From NCBI GenBank assembly GCA_016873095.1, contig VGYC01000006.1:21298-85297 (forward strand): 64,000 bases of DNA, given 5' to 3'. Under the pieces are notes generated by a model. It had not been told where the DNA came from, ran no database searches, and worked only from the letters and a program-made list of their open reading frames with translations. Of this stretch, positions 41,562 through 50,366 are shown piece after piece (the stretch's first letter is position 1; every line of letters begins with the position of its first letter). This DNA is from Planctomycetota bacterium (lineage in GTDB: Bacteria > Planctomycetota > Planctomycetia > Gemmatales > Gemmataceae). A program made the position numbers and the translations under genes.

Positions 41562-43331
41562 ATGCACGGCGACCTGGGGCTGCTCATAAACCTGTCGGTC
41601 AGCCTGGTCCTGGCGTTGGCGCTGGGGCTGCTGACGCAGCGACTGCGGCTGTCGCCGATCGTTGGCTATCTTCTGGCGGGCATCGCACTGGGACCGCACA
41701 CTCCCGGTTTCGAGGCCGATCCCAAGCTGGCCGCCGATCTGGCAGAGATCGGCGTCGTCTTGCTGATGTTCGGCGTCGGCATGCATTTCGACCTCGGCGA
41801 TCTGCTGGCCGTGCGCCGGATTGCCCTGCCCGGAGCATCCGGACAGATTGTCGTCGCCACCGCGCTGGGCAGCATTGCCGCTCTGCTGGCCGGAATGGAA
41901 GCGGGCGCTGCGCTGGTGATCGGCATCGCTGTCTCGGTCGCCAGTACCGTCGTACTGGTTCGGGTGCTCATGGATAACGACGTGTTGCACACTGCGGATG
42001 GACACGTCGCCGTGGGCTGGCTGATCGTCGAGGATATCTTCACCGTTCTGGTGCTGGTGGCGATCCCGGCCTTGGCCAGTGCGTTTGGCGGGGAGGCCGG
42101 CGGACCGGGCGTGATTCTCAGTCTGGGGCTGGCTGTCGCCAAGGTCGGCGCGCTGGGACTGGTGGTGGTGGTCGGCGGCAAGTTCGCCATCCCGTGGCTG
42201 CTGCGAAAGGTGGCGCGGGCACGCTCCCGGGAGCTGTTCACGCTCACCATCCTGGCATTGGCCCTGGCGGTCGCCACGGGCTCGGCCGTCGTCTTCGGCG
42301 TGTCAATGGCCCTGGGCGCCTTCCTGGCCGGAATGGTGGTTGGCCAGACGGAAATGAGCCATCAGGCGGCCGCCGATGCCTTGCCCATGCGCGATGCCTT
42401 CGCCGTGCTCTTCTTTGTCTCGGTCGGCATGCTCTTCGACCCGCACGTGCTCGTGGATCAGTTCGGGTTGTTGCTGGCGCTGCTGGCCATCGTGCTGCTG
42501 GCCAAGCCGCTGGCGGCTTGCATCATCGTCTGGTTGCTGCGCTACTCGGTGCGCAGCGCCCTGATGGTGGCAATCGCGCTGGCGCAGATTGGCGAATTCT
42601 CGTTCTTGCTGGCGGACGAAGCCAGGCGCGATGGACTCTTGTCCGCAGCGGGACAGAGCCTGCTGGTGGCCTGCGCCATCATCTCGATCACGCTGAATCC
42701 ACTGCTGTTTCGGGCGACCGTTCCCCTGGAACGGTGGCTGCGCGGTCGGACAGCACTCTGGCGGGCGCTGAGCCGACGCTCGGCTGCCTGCGGGAGCCAG
42801 AGCAACGTCGATGTGCGCGGGCGCCTGGCCGACGGCGACAGCAGCGTGGCGCCCGTAACGGCCGTGGTTGCCGGCTATGGTCCGGTGGGCCAGACCGCTT
42901 GCCGCATCCTGAAAGAGTTCGGCATGCGGCCGGTGGTCGTGGACCTCAATCTCGACACGATCCGGAGCTTGACCGAGTCCGGACAGCTCGCCGTTTATGG
43001 CGACGCCACGCAGCGGGAGATTCTCAGCGCCGCCGGTATCTGCGAGGCCAAGTATCTGCTGGTCACCATTCCGGAAGTGCTCGCACGGACCGTCGTCATC
43101 CTGGCGGCCAAGGACCTCAACGCGGAGCTGCGCGTATTCTCTCGGGCCCGCTACCTTCAAGAGCGCGCCTGGCTGGAGGAGGTCGGTGCCACCGAAGTCG
43201 TCAGCGAGGAAGGCGAGACGGCACTGGGCCTGGCCGCCTTGCTGCTCCGCGAGGTGGGCGCTGACGAAGAGCGCATACGCATGGAAATCGCCAGGATCCA
43301 GGACGAGTTGCACAGAGGCGCCAGCAATTGA
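41562..43331 (+). CDS. KefB-type cation:proton antiporter with TrkA-N domain
   Basis: A 589-residue CPA2-family potassium or sodium/proton antiporter. Residues about 5-385 form roughly 12-13 membrane helices, with GIALGPHTPG, VVLLMFGVGMHFD, VSVASTVVLVRVL and LGAFLAGMVVGQT typical of the family. A C-terminal RCK/TrkA-N NAD-binding domain begins near residue 430 with VTAVVAGYGPVGQTACRIL, a GxGxxG Rossmann motif, and may gate transport by nucleotide. The ATG at 41562 has GGGAG nine bases upstream. ATG at 41523 also keeps the frame but would add an acidic N-terminus not typical of the family. It is a single gene. Confidence 0.92.
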   Translation: MHGDLGLLINLSVSLVLALALGLLTQRLRLSPIVGYLLAGIALGPHTPGFEADPKLAADLAEIGVVLLMFGVGMHFDLGDLLAVRRIALPGASGQIVVATALGSIAALLAGMEAGAALVIGIAVSVASTVVLVRVLMDNDVLHTADGHVAVGWLIVEDIFTVLVLVAIPALASAFGGEAGGPGVILSLGLAVAKVGALGLVVVVGGKFAIPWLLRKVARARSRELFTLTILALALAVATGSAVVFGVSMALGAFLAGMVVGQTEMSHQAAADALPMRDAFAVLFFVSVGMLFDPHVLVDQFGLLLALLAIVLLAKPLAACIIVWLLRYSVRSALMVAIALAQIGEFSFLLADEARRDGLLSAAGQSLLVACAIISITLNPLLFRATVPLERWLRGRTALWRALSRRSAACGSQSNVDVRGRLADGDSSVAPVTAVVAGYGPVGQTACRILKEFGMRPVVVDLNLDTIRSLTESGQLAVYGDATQREILSAAGICEAKYLLVTIPEVLARTVVILAAKDLNAELRVFSRARYLQERAWLEEVGATEVVSEEGETALGLAALLLREVGADEERIRMEIARIQDELHRGASN

Positions 43332-43448
43332 CTCGCTGGACCTGGTTCACCAGCTGCCGGGTTGAGGTCATGCTGTCCACCGCGAAGACGCGAAGATCGC
43401 CTAGAAATTCAAATAATGCAGGACCCAGGGCATTTCTTTCTTGGCGCT

Positions 43449-43520
43449 CTTCGCGTCTTCGCGTCTTCGCGTCTTCGTGTCTTCGTGTCTTCGTGTCTTC
43501 GTGTCTTCGTGTCTTCGCGG
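43449..43520. repeat. Nine tandem 8-base repeats CTTCGYGT
   Basis: The unit CTTCGCGT (three times), then CTTCGTGT (five times), then CTTCGCGG, runs unbroken from 43449 to 43520. It is followed by a stretch (CCTCAAGGTCTCTGTGGTT) of the type that accompanies such runs elsewhere. It is AGAG-rich, noncoding, and lies in the 391-base gap between kefB and the next gene. It is not a CRISPR, since no spacers are present. Confidence 0.9.
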
Positions 43521-43722
43521 TGCACTCTTTTTGCCCAAGTGCCTCAAGGTCTCTGTGGTTCAATTGCTACGCCGCCATTGGAACCAATTCATTGGTTCCG
43601 TCCGCGTGGCACGGTCGCCATGTCTCCACGTTTTTTCCTCAATTCTTGTGGCATTCCGCAGTGCCATCGGCTACGCTAGACACTCTCCAGTTTCAAGAAT
43701 TCCAACATGAAGGAGGAGCGAC

Positions 43723-44850
43723 ATGATCGGACGCAAGCACCTTGTGGCGCTGGCGGTGGGCATCGCTTATCTGCTGCCGGCAGGCGCGGCGCACGCCCAG
43801 TCGTTGAAGTCGCCGAAGTCGGGCGATCCGCAGGTGAAATCGATCGAGGCGATCAGCTTCGGGCCCAACGGTCTGCTGTTGATCGGCGACGGCAAGGGCC
43901 GGCAAGTGGTGGCCGTCGATACCCAGGACACCGCACCGAAAAAGCTCAGCAAGACCGAGATCCCGAACATCGCCGACGAGCTGGCCGGACGCATCGGCAC
44001 CACCGGCAAGGGCATCGAGATCATCAAGCTGGCCGTCAACCCGGCCTCGCAGACCGCATACTTCGCCATCCGCAAGATGGACGACAAGAAGGACCTGCTG
44101 CTCACGCTGAACGCTGATGGCAAGGTCCGCGAGTTCACGCTCGATAACGTCAAGCACGTGCGCGTACCGCTGCCGACGGACGTGAAGGTCGTCAAGATCA
44201 CGGATATCACCTGGGCGGGCGACCGTGTGCTGGTAGCCGTGCAAGCCAGCGACACGTTCGCCAGCAAATTCGTGTCGATCATGGCGCCGCTGGCCGGCGA
44301 CACCAGGTGCGATTGCGTCAGCGCCGAGACCTACCATGTCGCGCACAGCAACTGGGAGACGCGTGCTCCCATCCGCACGGCCATCCCCTACGAGGAAAAC
44401 GGCAAGAAGTATCTGGTCGGCGCCTTCACCTGCACGCCCATCGTCAAGTACTCGCTCGACGACCTCAAATCGGGCGGCAAGGTCAAGGGGCAGAGCATCA
44501 TCGAAATCGGCTCCGGCAACGAGCCGCGCGATATGTTCGTCTACGAAAAGAAGGGCAAGAAGTACATCTTGATGAGCATGAACCGTTTCCACCACAAGCG
44601 CAAGCCGGTCGGGCCGAGCCCGCACTGGGCCGTGCGCGTGGACTTCGACCTGCTCGCCGAAAACGAAAAGGTCAACAAGAAGGCACTGGTGCGCGTGGAC
44701 AGGAACTATGAATCGGTGACCGATCGCGCCCAGGTCATGCCCGATTACCACGGCGTCGTTCACATGGATCGGCTGGACGACAATCGCGCCCTCATCGTCC
44801 GCACGGACGACAAGGGCCGGCTGGACCTGACCGCCGTGCCGCTGCCGTGA
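43723..44850 (+). CDS. Secreted protein with beta-propeller-like repeats, function unknown
   Basis: A 375-residue protein with a signal peptide (HLVALAVGIAYLLPAGAAHAQ). The rest reads as WD40/YVTN-like beta-propeller blades without catalytic residues (SFGPNGLLLIGDGKGRQVVAVDTQD, WAGDRVLVAVQASDT, RALIVRTDDKGRLDL), and Lys/Asp-rich. It resembles planctomycete hypothetical secreted proteins rather than a known enzyme. The ATG follows AAGGAGGAG. A hairpin with T-run lies 27 bases after the stop, so it is a single-gene unit. Confidence 0.65.
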   Translation: MIGRKHLVALAVGIAYLLPAGAAHAQSLKSPKSGDPQVKSIEAISFGPNGLLLIGDGKGRQVVAVDTQDTAPKKLSKTEIPNIADELAGRIGTTGKGIEIIKLAVNPASQTAYFAIRKMDDKKDLLLTLNADGKVREFTLDNVKHVRVPLPTDVKVVKITDITWAGDRVLVAVQASDTFASKFVSIMAPLAGDTRCDCVSAETYHVAHSNWETRAPIRTAIPYEENGKKYLVGAFTCTPIVKYSLDDLKSGGKVKGQSIIEIGSGNEPRDMFVYEKKGKKYILMSMNRFHHKRKPVGPSPHWAVRVDFDLLAENEKVNKKALVRVDRNYESVTDRAQVMPDYHGVVHMDRLDDNRALIVRTDDKGRLDLTAVPLP

Positions 44851-44877
44851 TTGTCGGACTGAGTTTGGAGCACGTCG

Positions 44878-44914
44878 CTGGGCGGTCTCGCGCGGGAAAC
44901 CGCCCAGTGCTTTT
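44878..44914 (+). terminator. Probable Rho-independent terminator
   Basis: A 9-base stem (CTGGGCGGT/ACCGCCCAG) with a 12-base loop, followed by TGCTTTT, 27 bases after the upstream stop. Confidence 0.6.
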
Positions 44915-45702
44915 CAAGCACGCTCGCTTGTCGCCACGTTCGCCTTCCCATCATGCAGCGCCAGCGCCAGTCCCGCCCACGGGCTCAAGCCGCGCGGCGT
45001 GAAGCCGAGCGTGCGAGCGGCCTCGTCGCCGAACAGGCATTCCATGCATGTCCGCTTGTCGTCCGTATCCAGATAGGGAGTCAGCACCTCGCGCGTGTAG
45101 GCGATGTCGTCGGCATCGAGAGTTGGCTGGACGCAGCCCGCCCTGGCCATGACCTGCCCCTCCTGGGCAAGCATTTCTAGCAGTGTGCGCGCGGGACCGT
45201 GACCATGCACGTATGCCAGACGGTGGACCATCGTCAGGATTGCATCGCGCACAAGCCGCGCACTGGCCGATTCGCTGCCCCAAACGAACGCGGATAACCA
45301 GAGATGCCTGGTCCAGCGCGGTGTCTTGCTGGGAATGCCGGCGGGAAAGCGGTAGGCAAATTCGTGGCAACAGCGGTTGCCCCAGCCACCCCAATCATCG
45401 ACGACCACCAGCGTGACCTTGAAGTTGCCCGGCACTTCTCTCAAGAGGCTGGCCGCCTCAGCGAGTGTCCTGGCGGCGATGCCGTCGGCATCCATTGCCA
45501 GCAGATCATCGAGCGCGCTACGGACGTGGTCCTTGGCCATCGGGTTGACGGCGACCAGGGGCGGCAACTCGAGCCCGCCGGAACTGGCAAGCGTGCGCAG
45601 GTAGCGCGTGAAGCGTTTGGGCTTGCCGTTGACCCAGGCGTCGCGCGGCGTATCGTGCAGATCTCGCTGCACTTGCAACAATGGAACGTAGTCGAGGAGC
45701 AT
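44914..45702 (-). CDS. Hypothetical protein, 262 residues
   Basis: No known family is recognised. It is a soluble protein: LVVVDDWGGWGNRCCHEFAYRF near residues 95-115 and CMECLFGDEAARTLGF near 220-235 are the most conserved-looking stretches. A signal peptide and membrane segments are absent. The latter block might be metal-associated but shows only two spaced Cys. It begins at ATG 45702 (MLLDYVPLLQVQRDL). Its 3' end abuts the terminator of the preceding gene. The function is not assigned. Confidence 0.6.
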   Translation of the reverse strand: MLLDYVPLLQVQRDLHDTPRDAWVNGKPKRFTRYLRTLASSGGLELPPLVAVNPMAKDHVRSALDDLLAMDADGIAARTLAEAASLLREVPGNFKVTLVVVDDWGGWGNRCCHEFAYRFPAGIPSKTPRWTRHLWLSAFVWGSESASARLVRDAILTMVHRLAYVHGHGPARTLLEMLAQEGQVMARAGCVQPTLDADDIAYTREVLTPYLDTDDKRTCMECLFGDEAARTLGFTPRGLSPWAGLALALHDGKANVATSERA

Positions 45703-45782
45703 CGTTGCTATCGATTGTCGACATGAATCAAGCTCGTGTGGCGGCTGGAACCGCCCAGCGACTCTCAACCACGCTTGTCTGG

Positions 45783-48700
45783 CTACTCCTTGGTGATCGC
45801 CTCATCCAGATTCAAGATCAGCCCGGCCACGGCGGCGTAAGCCGCTTGCTCGGCGACATCCAGCCGCGGATCGCGCGGCGCCTCGCCGGCGCTGACCAGC
45901 TTCTGCGCGGCCGTCCGGTCCGAACGATACTTGGCCAGATGAAACTCCAGATTCGCCGAAAGGATTTTCAATTCCTCAGTGCTCGGCAAGCGCGTGGCCA
46001 CCAGACGAAACGCCAGCGACAGCCGCTCGGCCGGCGACTTTGCCTCGGTCATGACACGCTGGGCCAGCACGCGCGCGGCCTCCACGTAGGTCACGTCGTT
46101 CATGAGGTTGAGCGCCTGCAACGGCGTGTTCGTGCGGCTCTGGCGGACGGTGCAGGCCTCGCGGCCGGCCGAGTCAAACGTCATCATCGCCGGCGGCGGG
46201 ATGGTCCGCTTCCAGAACGTGTACAGGCTGCGGCGATAGAGCTTGTCGCCGTGGTCCTGGTCGTACTTCTCGTCGGCCAGTTCCCGCCACAGTCCCAGCG
46301 GTTGATACGGCTTCACCGACGGGCCGCCCTGTTGCTCGACCAGCAGGCCGCTGGCGAACAGCGCCTGGTCGCGGATGGTCTCGGCCCGCAGCCGCAGCCG
46401 TGGGCCGCGCGACAGCAAGCGATTCTCGGGATCCCTGGCCAGGCTGTTCGCGGATACGCGCGCGGCCTGCCGATAGGTGGCGCTGGTCACGATCAGGCGT
46501 TGCATGTGCCGCACGTCCCAGCCGCTGCGCATGAACTCGGTGGCCAGCCAGTCAAGCAACTCCGGATGGCTCGGCCACTCACCCTGCGAGCCGAAGTCCT
46601 CGACGCTGCGGACCAGCCCCTGGCCAAAGTACATCTGCCAGTAGCGATTGACCGCGACCCGGGCCGTCAGCGGATTCGCGCGATCCACCAGCCAGCGGGC
46701 CAGGCCGAGGCGATTGTTGGGCACGCTCGCCGGCAGACCCGGCAGGCTGGCCGGGACGGCTGGAAAGACGCGCTTGCCCTTCTTGTCGTACTCGCCGCGC
46801 AGCAGGATGTGCGTCGGCCTTGGCGTTGCCATCTCTTCCATCACCATCGTCGTCGGGATGCTGTCGTCGAGCACCTCATATTCCTTGCGCAGCTCGGCGA
46901 GCCGTTGCCAGGCCTGACGGATCTTCGCCGGTGCTTGCGTCTCCAGGAAGTAGTATTGCAGCTTGTGCCGCTGGCCGGGACTGCGTTGTTCGGGAGCGAG
47001 AGCAACAATCTCGTTGATCGGTTCGACGACCGCGACCTGGCCGACGTCTTCGGCCGGCAGCACGTGGTCGTAGATGCGGACATCGTCGATGGCGCCGTGG
47101 AAACGACTGGCCGGCCCGCCGCCGGCGCCGATGCGGAACGGTTCCTTGTTCTTGAACTGTTGATTGAGGTCGTCGAGGTTGACCTTGAGCTTGCTCGGCT
47201 TGCCGTCGATATACACGTTGATGCCGTTGGCAAGCCGGCTGCCGTCGTAGCTGACGGCGACATGACTCCAGGCATCGGCGGGCAAACTCGCCACCGTCTC
47301 GACGCGGATGGCGTCATCCAGCCAGCGCAGGATCAGGTTGACGTGCACCTTGCCGTCCTGAAGGACGACGCTGTAGCCGCTGGCGCGATCGGTATCGAGC
47401 ATGCGCGACAGAATCGTGCCGCCGCGCTTGCCGGCCGGGCGCACCCAGGCAGCCAGCGTGAAGCGATCCTTGAAGCCGTAGTCGCCGACGTCGCCGGCAT
47501 TGAAGTAGCGCTTGCCGTCCAGCTGGGCGGCTCCACCCAGCTTGCCGGGCACGTAGGTCGGTTCGCCGCCGGCGAATCGGCCACGCCGCTGCTTCGAGGA
47601 ATCCGTCGCGCCAGCGGCGTCAAGATCGTTGCCGTCGAAGCGAAAGTGCGCTGCCAGGCCGCGCGTCAGCGTCCAGTTGATGATGGGTCGTCGATCGAGC
47701 GCTGCTTCCCAGGCGCGCTGGGCCGCGGTTAGGTCCGGCGCCAGCGCTGCGTAGTCCGCGCCGGCCCTCGCGAGCTTCGCCTCCAGCTTGCGTAGCTCTG
47801 CCTGCTGCGCCCGAGTGGGCGCCTTGATGAACGGCGGCGAGTTGCCGTACTTGATTGCCTTGCCACGCTCCGGCACGTTGTTGAAGTACGCGAACAGCTG
47901 ATAGAACTCGCGCTGCGACAGCGGATCATACTTGTGATCGTGGCACTTGCAGCAGCCCATCGTCAGACCGAGCCAGACGGTGAAGGTCGTATCGACGCGA
48001 TCGACGACGTACTCGACGGCGTACTCCTCCGGGATGACGCCCCCCTCCGAGTTGCCGCGATGGTTGCGGTTGAAGCCGGTCGCGATCCGCTGATTGAGGG
48101 TCGGCCTGGGCAGCATGTCGCCGGCGATTTGCTCGATGGTGAAACGATCGAAGGGCATGTTGTCGTTGAAGGCGTCGATGACCCAGTCACGCCACCGCCA
48201 CATGACGCGCTCGCCGTCAGTCTGGTAGCCGTTGGTGTCGGCGTAGCGGGCGGCATCCAGCCACGGTCCGGCCATGCGCTCCCCGTAGCGCGGCGAACGC
48301 AACAGCCGATCCACCACCTTCTCGTAAGCATCCATCGACTTGTCCGCGAGATACGCATCCACCTCGGCCGGCGTCGGTGGCAATCCCGTCAGGTCCAGCG
48401 TCACGCGGCGAATCAGCGTGGCCCGATCCGCGGCCGGTGACGGCGACATGCGCTCCTTTTCCAGACGCGCCCGGACGAAGTAGTCGATGGCGTTCTTGCA
48501 GCCCGATGAATCCTTGAGCGCCGGCACTTCCGGGCGGACCGGCGCCATGAACGACCAGTGCTTCTCGTACTTGCCCCCCTGCTCGATCCAGCGGCGCAGG
48601 ATGTCGATCTGCTCGGCCGTCAAGGCATGCCCGCTCGAGGCCGGCGGCATGCGCTTGCCGTCCTTGCGACTGACGCGCTGATAAAGCGTGCTCTCGGCGG

Positions 48701-48950
48701 GCTTGCCGGGCACGATGACGGGATCGTCGCGCTCGGCGAAGGCGCCCTGCGCGCTGTCGAGCCGCAGCTTGGCCTTGCGCTGCGACGGGTCCGGACCGTG
48801 GCACAGGAAACAGTTGTCCGAAAGGATGGGGCGCACGTCGCGGTTGAACGAGACCTTTCGCGACGGACCTTCGGCCCGGGCAGTGCCCGTGACAACGCCC
48901 AGCGTCATCATGAGGATTGCGATTCCGGCACGGCGACTAGCAAAGGTCAT
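45783..48950 (-). CDS. DUF1549/DUF1553 protein with planctomycete cytochrome c and LamG domains
   Basis: A 1,055-residue exported protein. After the signal peptide (IAILMMTLGVVTGTARA) comes the planctomycete cytochrome-c-like domain with the heme motif NCFLCHGPDP (CxxCH at 47-51). Then DUF1549 (about 135-340; LTGLPPTPAEVDAYL, GPWLDAARYADTNGYQTDG; CCKCHDHKYDP contains a second CxxCH), a LamG-like domain (about 430-635; AAHFRFDGNDLDAAG, DDVRIYDHVLP), and DUF1553 (about 710-1010; LLRGEYDKKGKRVFPAVP, LAR WLVDRANPLTARVAVNR in parts). Such proteins are thought to couple heme or redox to polysaccharide breakdown or binding. ATG at 48950 is chosen over 49010 because it starts the signal peptide. The DUF1501 partner is not adjacent here. 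Confidence 0.92.
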   Translation of the reverse strand: MTFASRRAGIAILMMTLGVVTGTARAEGPSRKVSFNRDVRPILSDNCFLCHGPDPSQRKAKLRLDSAQGAFAERDDPVIVPGKPAESTLYQRVSRKDGKRMPPASSGHALTAEQIDILRRWIEQGGKYEKHWSFMAPVRPEVPALKDSSGCKNAIDYFVRARLEKERMSPSPAADRATLIRRVTLDLTGLPPTPAEVDAYLADKSMDAYEKVVDRLLRSPRYGERMAGPWLDAARYADTNGYQTDGERVMWRWRDWVIDAFNDNMPFDRFTIEQIAGDMLPRPTLNQRIATGFNRNHRGNSEGGVIPEEYAVEYVVDRVDTTFTVWLGLTMGCCKCHDHKYDPLSQREFYQLFAYFNNVPERGKAIKYGNSPPFIKAPTRAQQAELRKLEAKLARAGADYAALAPDLTAAQRAWEAALDRRPIINWTLTRGLAAHFRFDGNDLDAAGATDSSKQRRGRFAGGEPTYVPGKLGGAAQLDGKRYFNAGDVGDYGFKDRFTLAAWVRPAGKRGGTILSRMLDTDRASGYSVVLQDGKVHVNLILRWLDDAIRVETVASLPADAWSHVAVSYDGSRLANGINVYIDGKPSKLKVNLDDLNQQFKNKEPFRIGAGGGPASRFHGAIDDVRIYDHVLPAEDVGQVAVVEPINEIVALAPEQRSPGQRHKLQYYFLETQAPAKIRQAWQRLAELRKEYEVLDDSIPTTMVMEEMATPRPTHILLRGEYDKKGKRVFPAVPASLPGLPASVPNNRLGLARWLVDRANPLTARVAVNRYWQMYFGQGLVRSVEDFGSQGEWPSHPELLDWLATEFMRSGWDVRHMQRLIVTSATYRQAARVSANSLARDPENRLLSRGPRLRLRAETIRDQALFASGLLVEQQGGPSVKPYQPLGLWRELADEKYDQDHGDKLYRRSLYTFWKRTIPPPAMMTFDSAGREACTVRQSRTNTPLQALNLMNDVTYVEAARVLAQRVMTEAKSPAERLSLAFRLVATRLPSTEELKILSANLEFHLAKYRSDRTAAQKLVSAGEAPRDPRLDVAEQAAYAAVAGLILNLDEAITKE

Positions 48951-49019
48951 GGCGCGGCCCACCCGTTCGGAACGTGGCGACAGGCTGATTTTAAAGGAAT
49001 GGACCACCAATGCAAAGCA

Positions 49020-49223
49020 CTATTTCGCGCAGTCGCCTACACGTTTCCGAACGCATGGGCCGTGGCCCGCCGCGACCTTGGCTGACAGGAAAAACTCGAT
49101 CCGCTCACCAGCCGTCAGGCCGTTCAGCTTGGCGTCCCTCTTCCCACCCAGTAAACTCAGCATGTGGTGAGCGAGGAGCCTCTTGGCTTCGATGTAAATG
49201 GTTATCTCCGGGAGTGTTTGCAC
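49020..49223 (-). CDS. Possible small protein at the island edge
   Basis: A 67-residue frame with GTG start, helical and basic (ITIYIEAKRLLAHHMLSLL, LTAGERIEFFLSAKV). It has no recognised family, and the ribosome binding site is poor. It may be the remnant of a gene truncated where the accessory region begins. Confidence 0.3.
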   Translation of the reverse strand: MQTLPEITIYIEAKRLLAHHMLSLLGGKRDAKLNGLTAGERIEFFLSAKVAAGHGPCVRKRVGDCAK

Positions 49224-49508
49224 CTCTGGTGGGGGCCCTGGTCTTCAAATCTTCCAAGGGCATTTTTCGGCATTTTCATCCCGACCTTGCAAATCACCGC
49301 AAATACTTGCAATTTAAGGTCGTTGCGACAGAAAGTTTGCCTGTCGATATTGTCGGCGAGGACGCCAAAAAAGGGCTGTTTTCGACCTCAAAGGGGTAAT
49401 GAAAGGGGTAAGATTTCGCTGGTCCTCGGACCAGTGGCCCTGACCAAATTTGTCTGTCGCTGGGCCTCGGTCGGGCCGATGACTCAGACCGTTTTCGTCC
49501 AGCGACTC
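49224..49508. other. Noncoding stretch at the core-to-accessory border
   Basis: 285 bases with no gene. Base composition is less GC-rich than the flanking core genes. A 10-base direct repeat AAAGGGGTAA occurs twice (49390-49399 and 49402-49411). No att site, tRNA or integrase gene is visible. Confidence 0.4.
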
Positions 49509-50135
49509 TCAGGCTGGGTCGTTCACGACATTCCGCACCACCACAAACCACGCCTTCGGCCCTCCGTCGCTGAACCGGATGTCTTTCAAATCGGGCCGGA
49601 CCTCGAACCGGGTCGGCTCGATGCGATCCAGGGTCCATCCTTCGGCGAACGCCTCCCGAATTTCGTTTTCGGACACTCGCCGAGGCCCCTGCTCACCCGG
49701 CTCGGCATCAGAGAAGCAGAGCAAGAACAATCGACCGCCCGGCTTCACGACCGTCGCCAACCCATCGACGTAGCGTCGGCGGTCGTCGTCGCCAAAAACG
49801 TGGAAGAGGCCACTGTCGATAATGCAGTCAAACCGCTCCGACCAATTCTTCAGAATCAGGGCGTCCATCACCAAAAACGTCGCCGTCAGGCCCCGCTCTA
49901 TTGCTTTCTGTTTCGCTCGGCTGATCGGTTCGGCCAGGAAGTCGATGCCCGTGACCGTGAGGCCCCGGCTGGCGAAGAACAAAGCATTCTCGCCCGTGCC
50001 GCACCCGGCATCCAAGAGCGATCCCGTGATCCTGTCGGCCACGTCGATGAATGCCTTCTGGGGCCTGCCAATATCCCAGGGAGGCTGACTGGAATAAAGT
50101 GATTCAAAGGTGCTTTTGTCCGGCACGTCGCTCAT
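49509..50135 (-). CDS. SAM-dependent methyltransferase
   Basis: A 208-residue class I methyltransferase. Motif I is LLDAGCGTGENALFF (41-55), an acidic loop-end motif follows (VTGIDFLAEPI), and VVKPGGRLFLLCFSD contains the motif-V-like region. The N-terminus (FESLYSSQPPWDIGRPQ) resembles the thiopurine/TehB-like subgroup, which methylates small molecules. The actual substrate is unknown. The ATG follows AAGGAG. The gene is divergent from the phosphatase-SUI1 gene, with 231 bases between the starts. Confidence 0.88.
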   Translation of the reverse strand: MSDVPDKSTFESLYSSQPPWDIGRPQKAFIDVADRITGSLLDAGCGTGENALFFASRGLTVTGIDFLAEPISRAKQKAIERGLTATFLVMDALILKNWSERFDCIIDSGLFHVFGDDDRRRYVDGLATVVKPGGRLFLLCFSDAEPGEQGPRRVSENEIREAFAEGWTLDRIEPTRFEVRPDLKDIRFSDGGPKAWFVVVRNVVNDPA

Positions 50136-50366
50136 GGGTTGTTCTCCTTGTGGTCATTGTACGTTTGGCACGAATCGGCCATGAAACAGTCCTTGTGCGA
50201 ATCCTGCTGCTGGATGCGAGAGGTCATCACACCCAGGTCACGTTTCTTGCTGTGCGAGTTGTCGAAAACGAATTCTGCCTATCGGAAGTATCCGCCCCAG
50301 CCGGTCGTGCGGTGCGAAGGGCATCAACAGAAGCAGGCAGGCGAATCGACCGAAGCGAAGTGAGCG

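Noticed and set aside
43449..43520. CRISPR array candidate
   Set aside because: Units are 8 bases with no spacers and there are no cas genes nearby.
45681..47732. 683-residue open frame antisense to the DUF1549/1553 gene
   Set aside because: The same kind of GC-driven shadow; the opposite strand is well supported by signal peptide and domains.
49164..50102. 312-residue plus-strand frame across the methyltransferase
   Set aside because: Shadow of the methyltransferase gene, whose motifs are clear on the minus strand.
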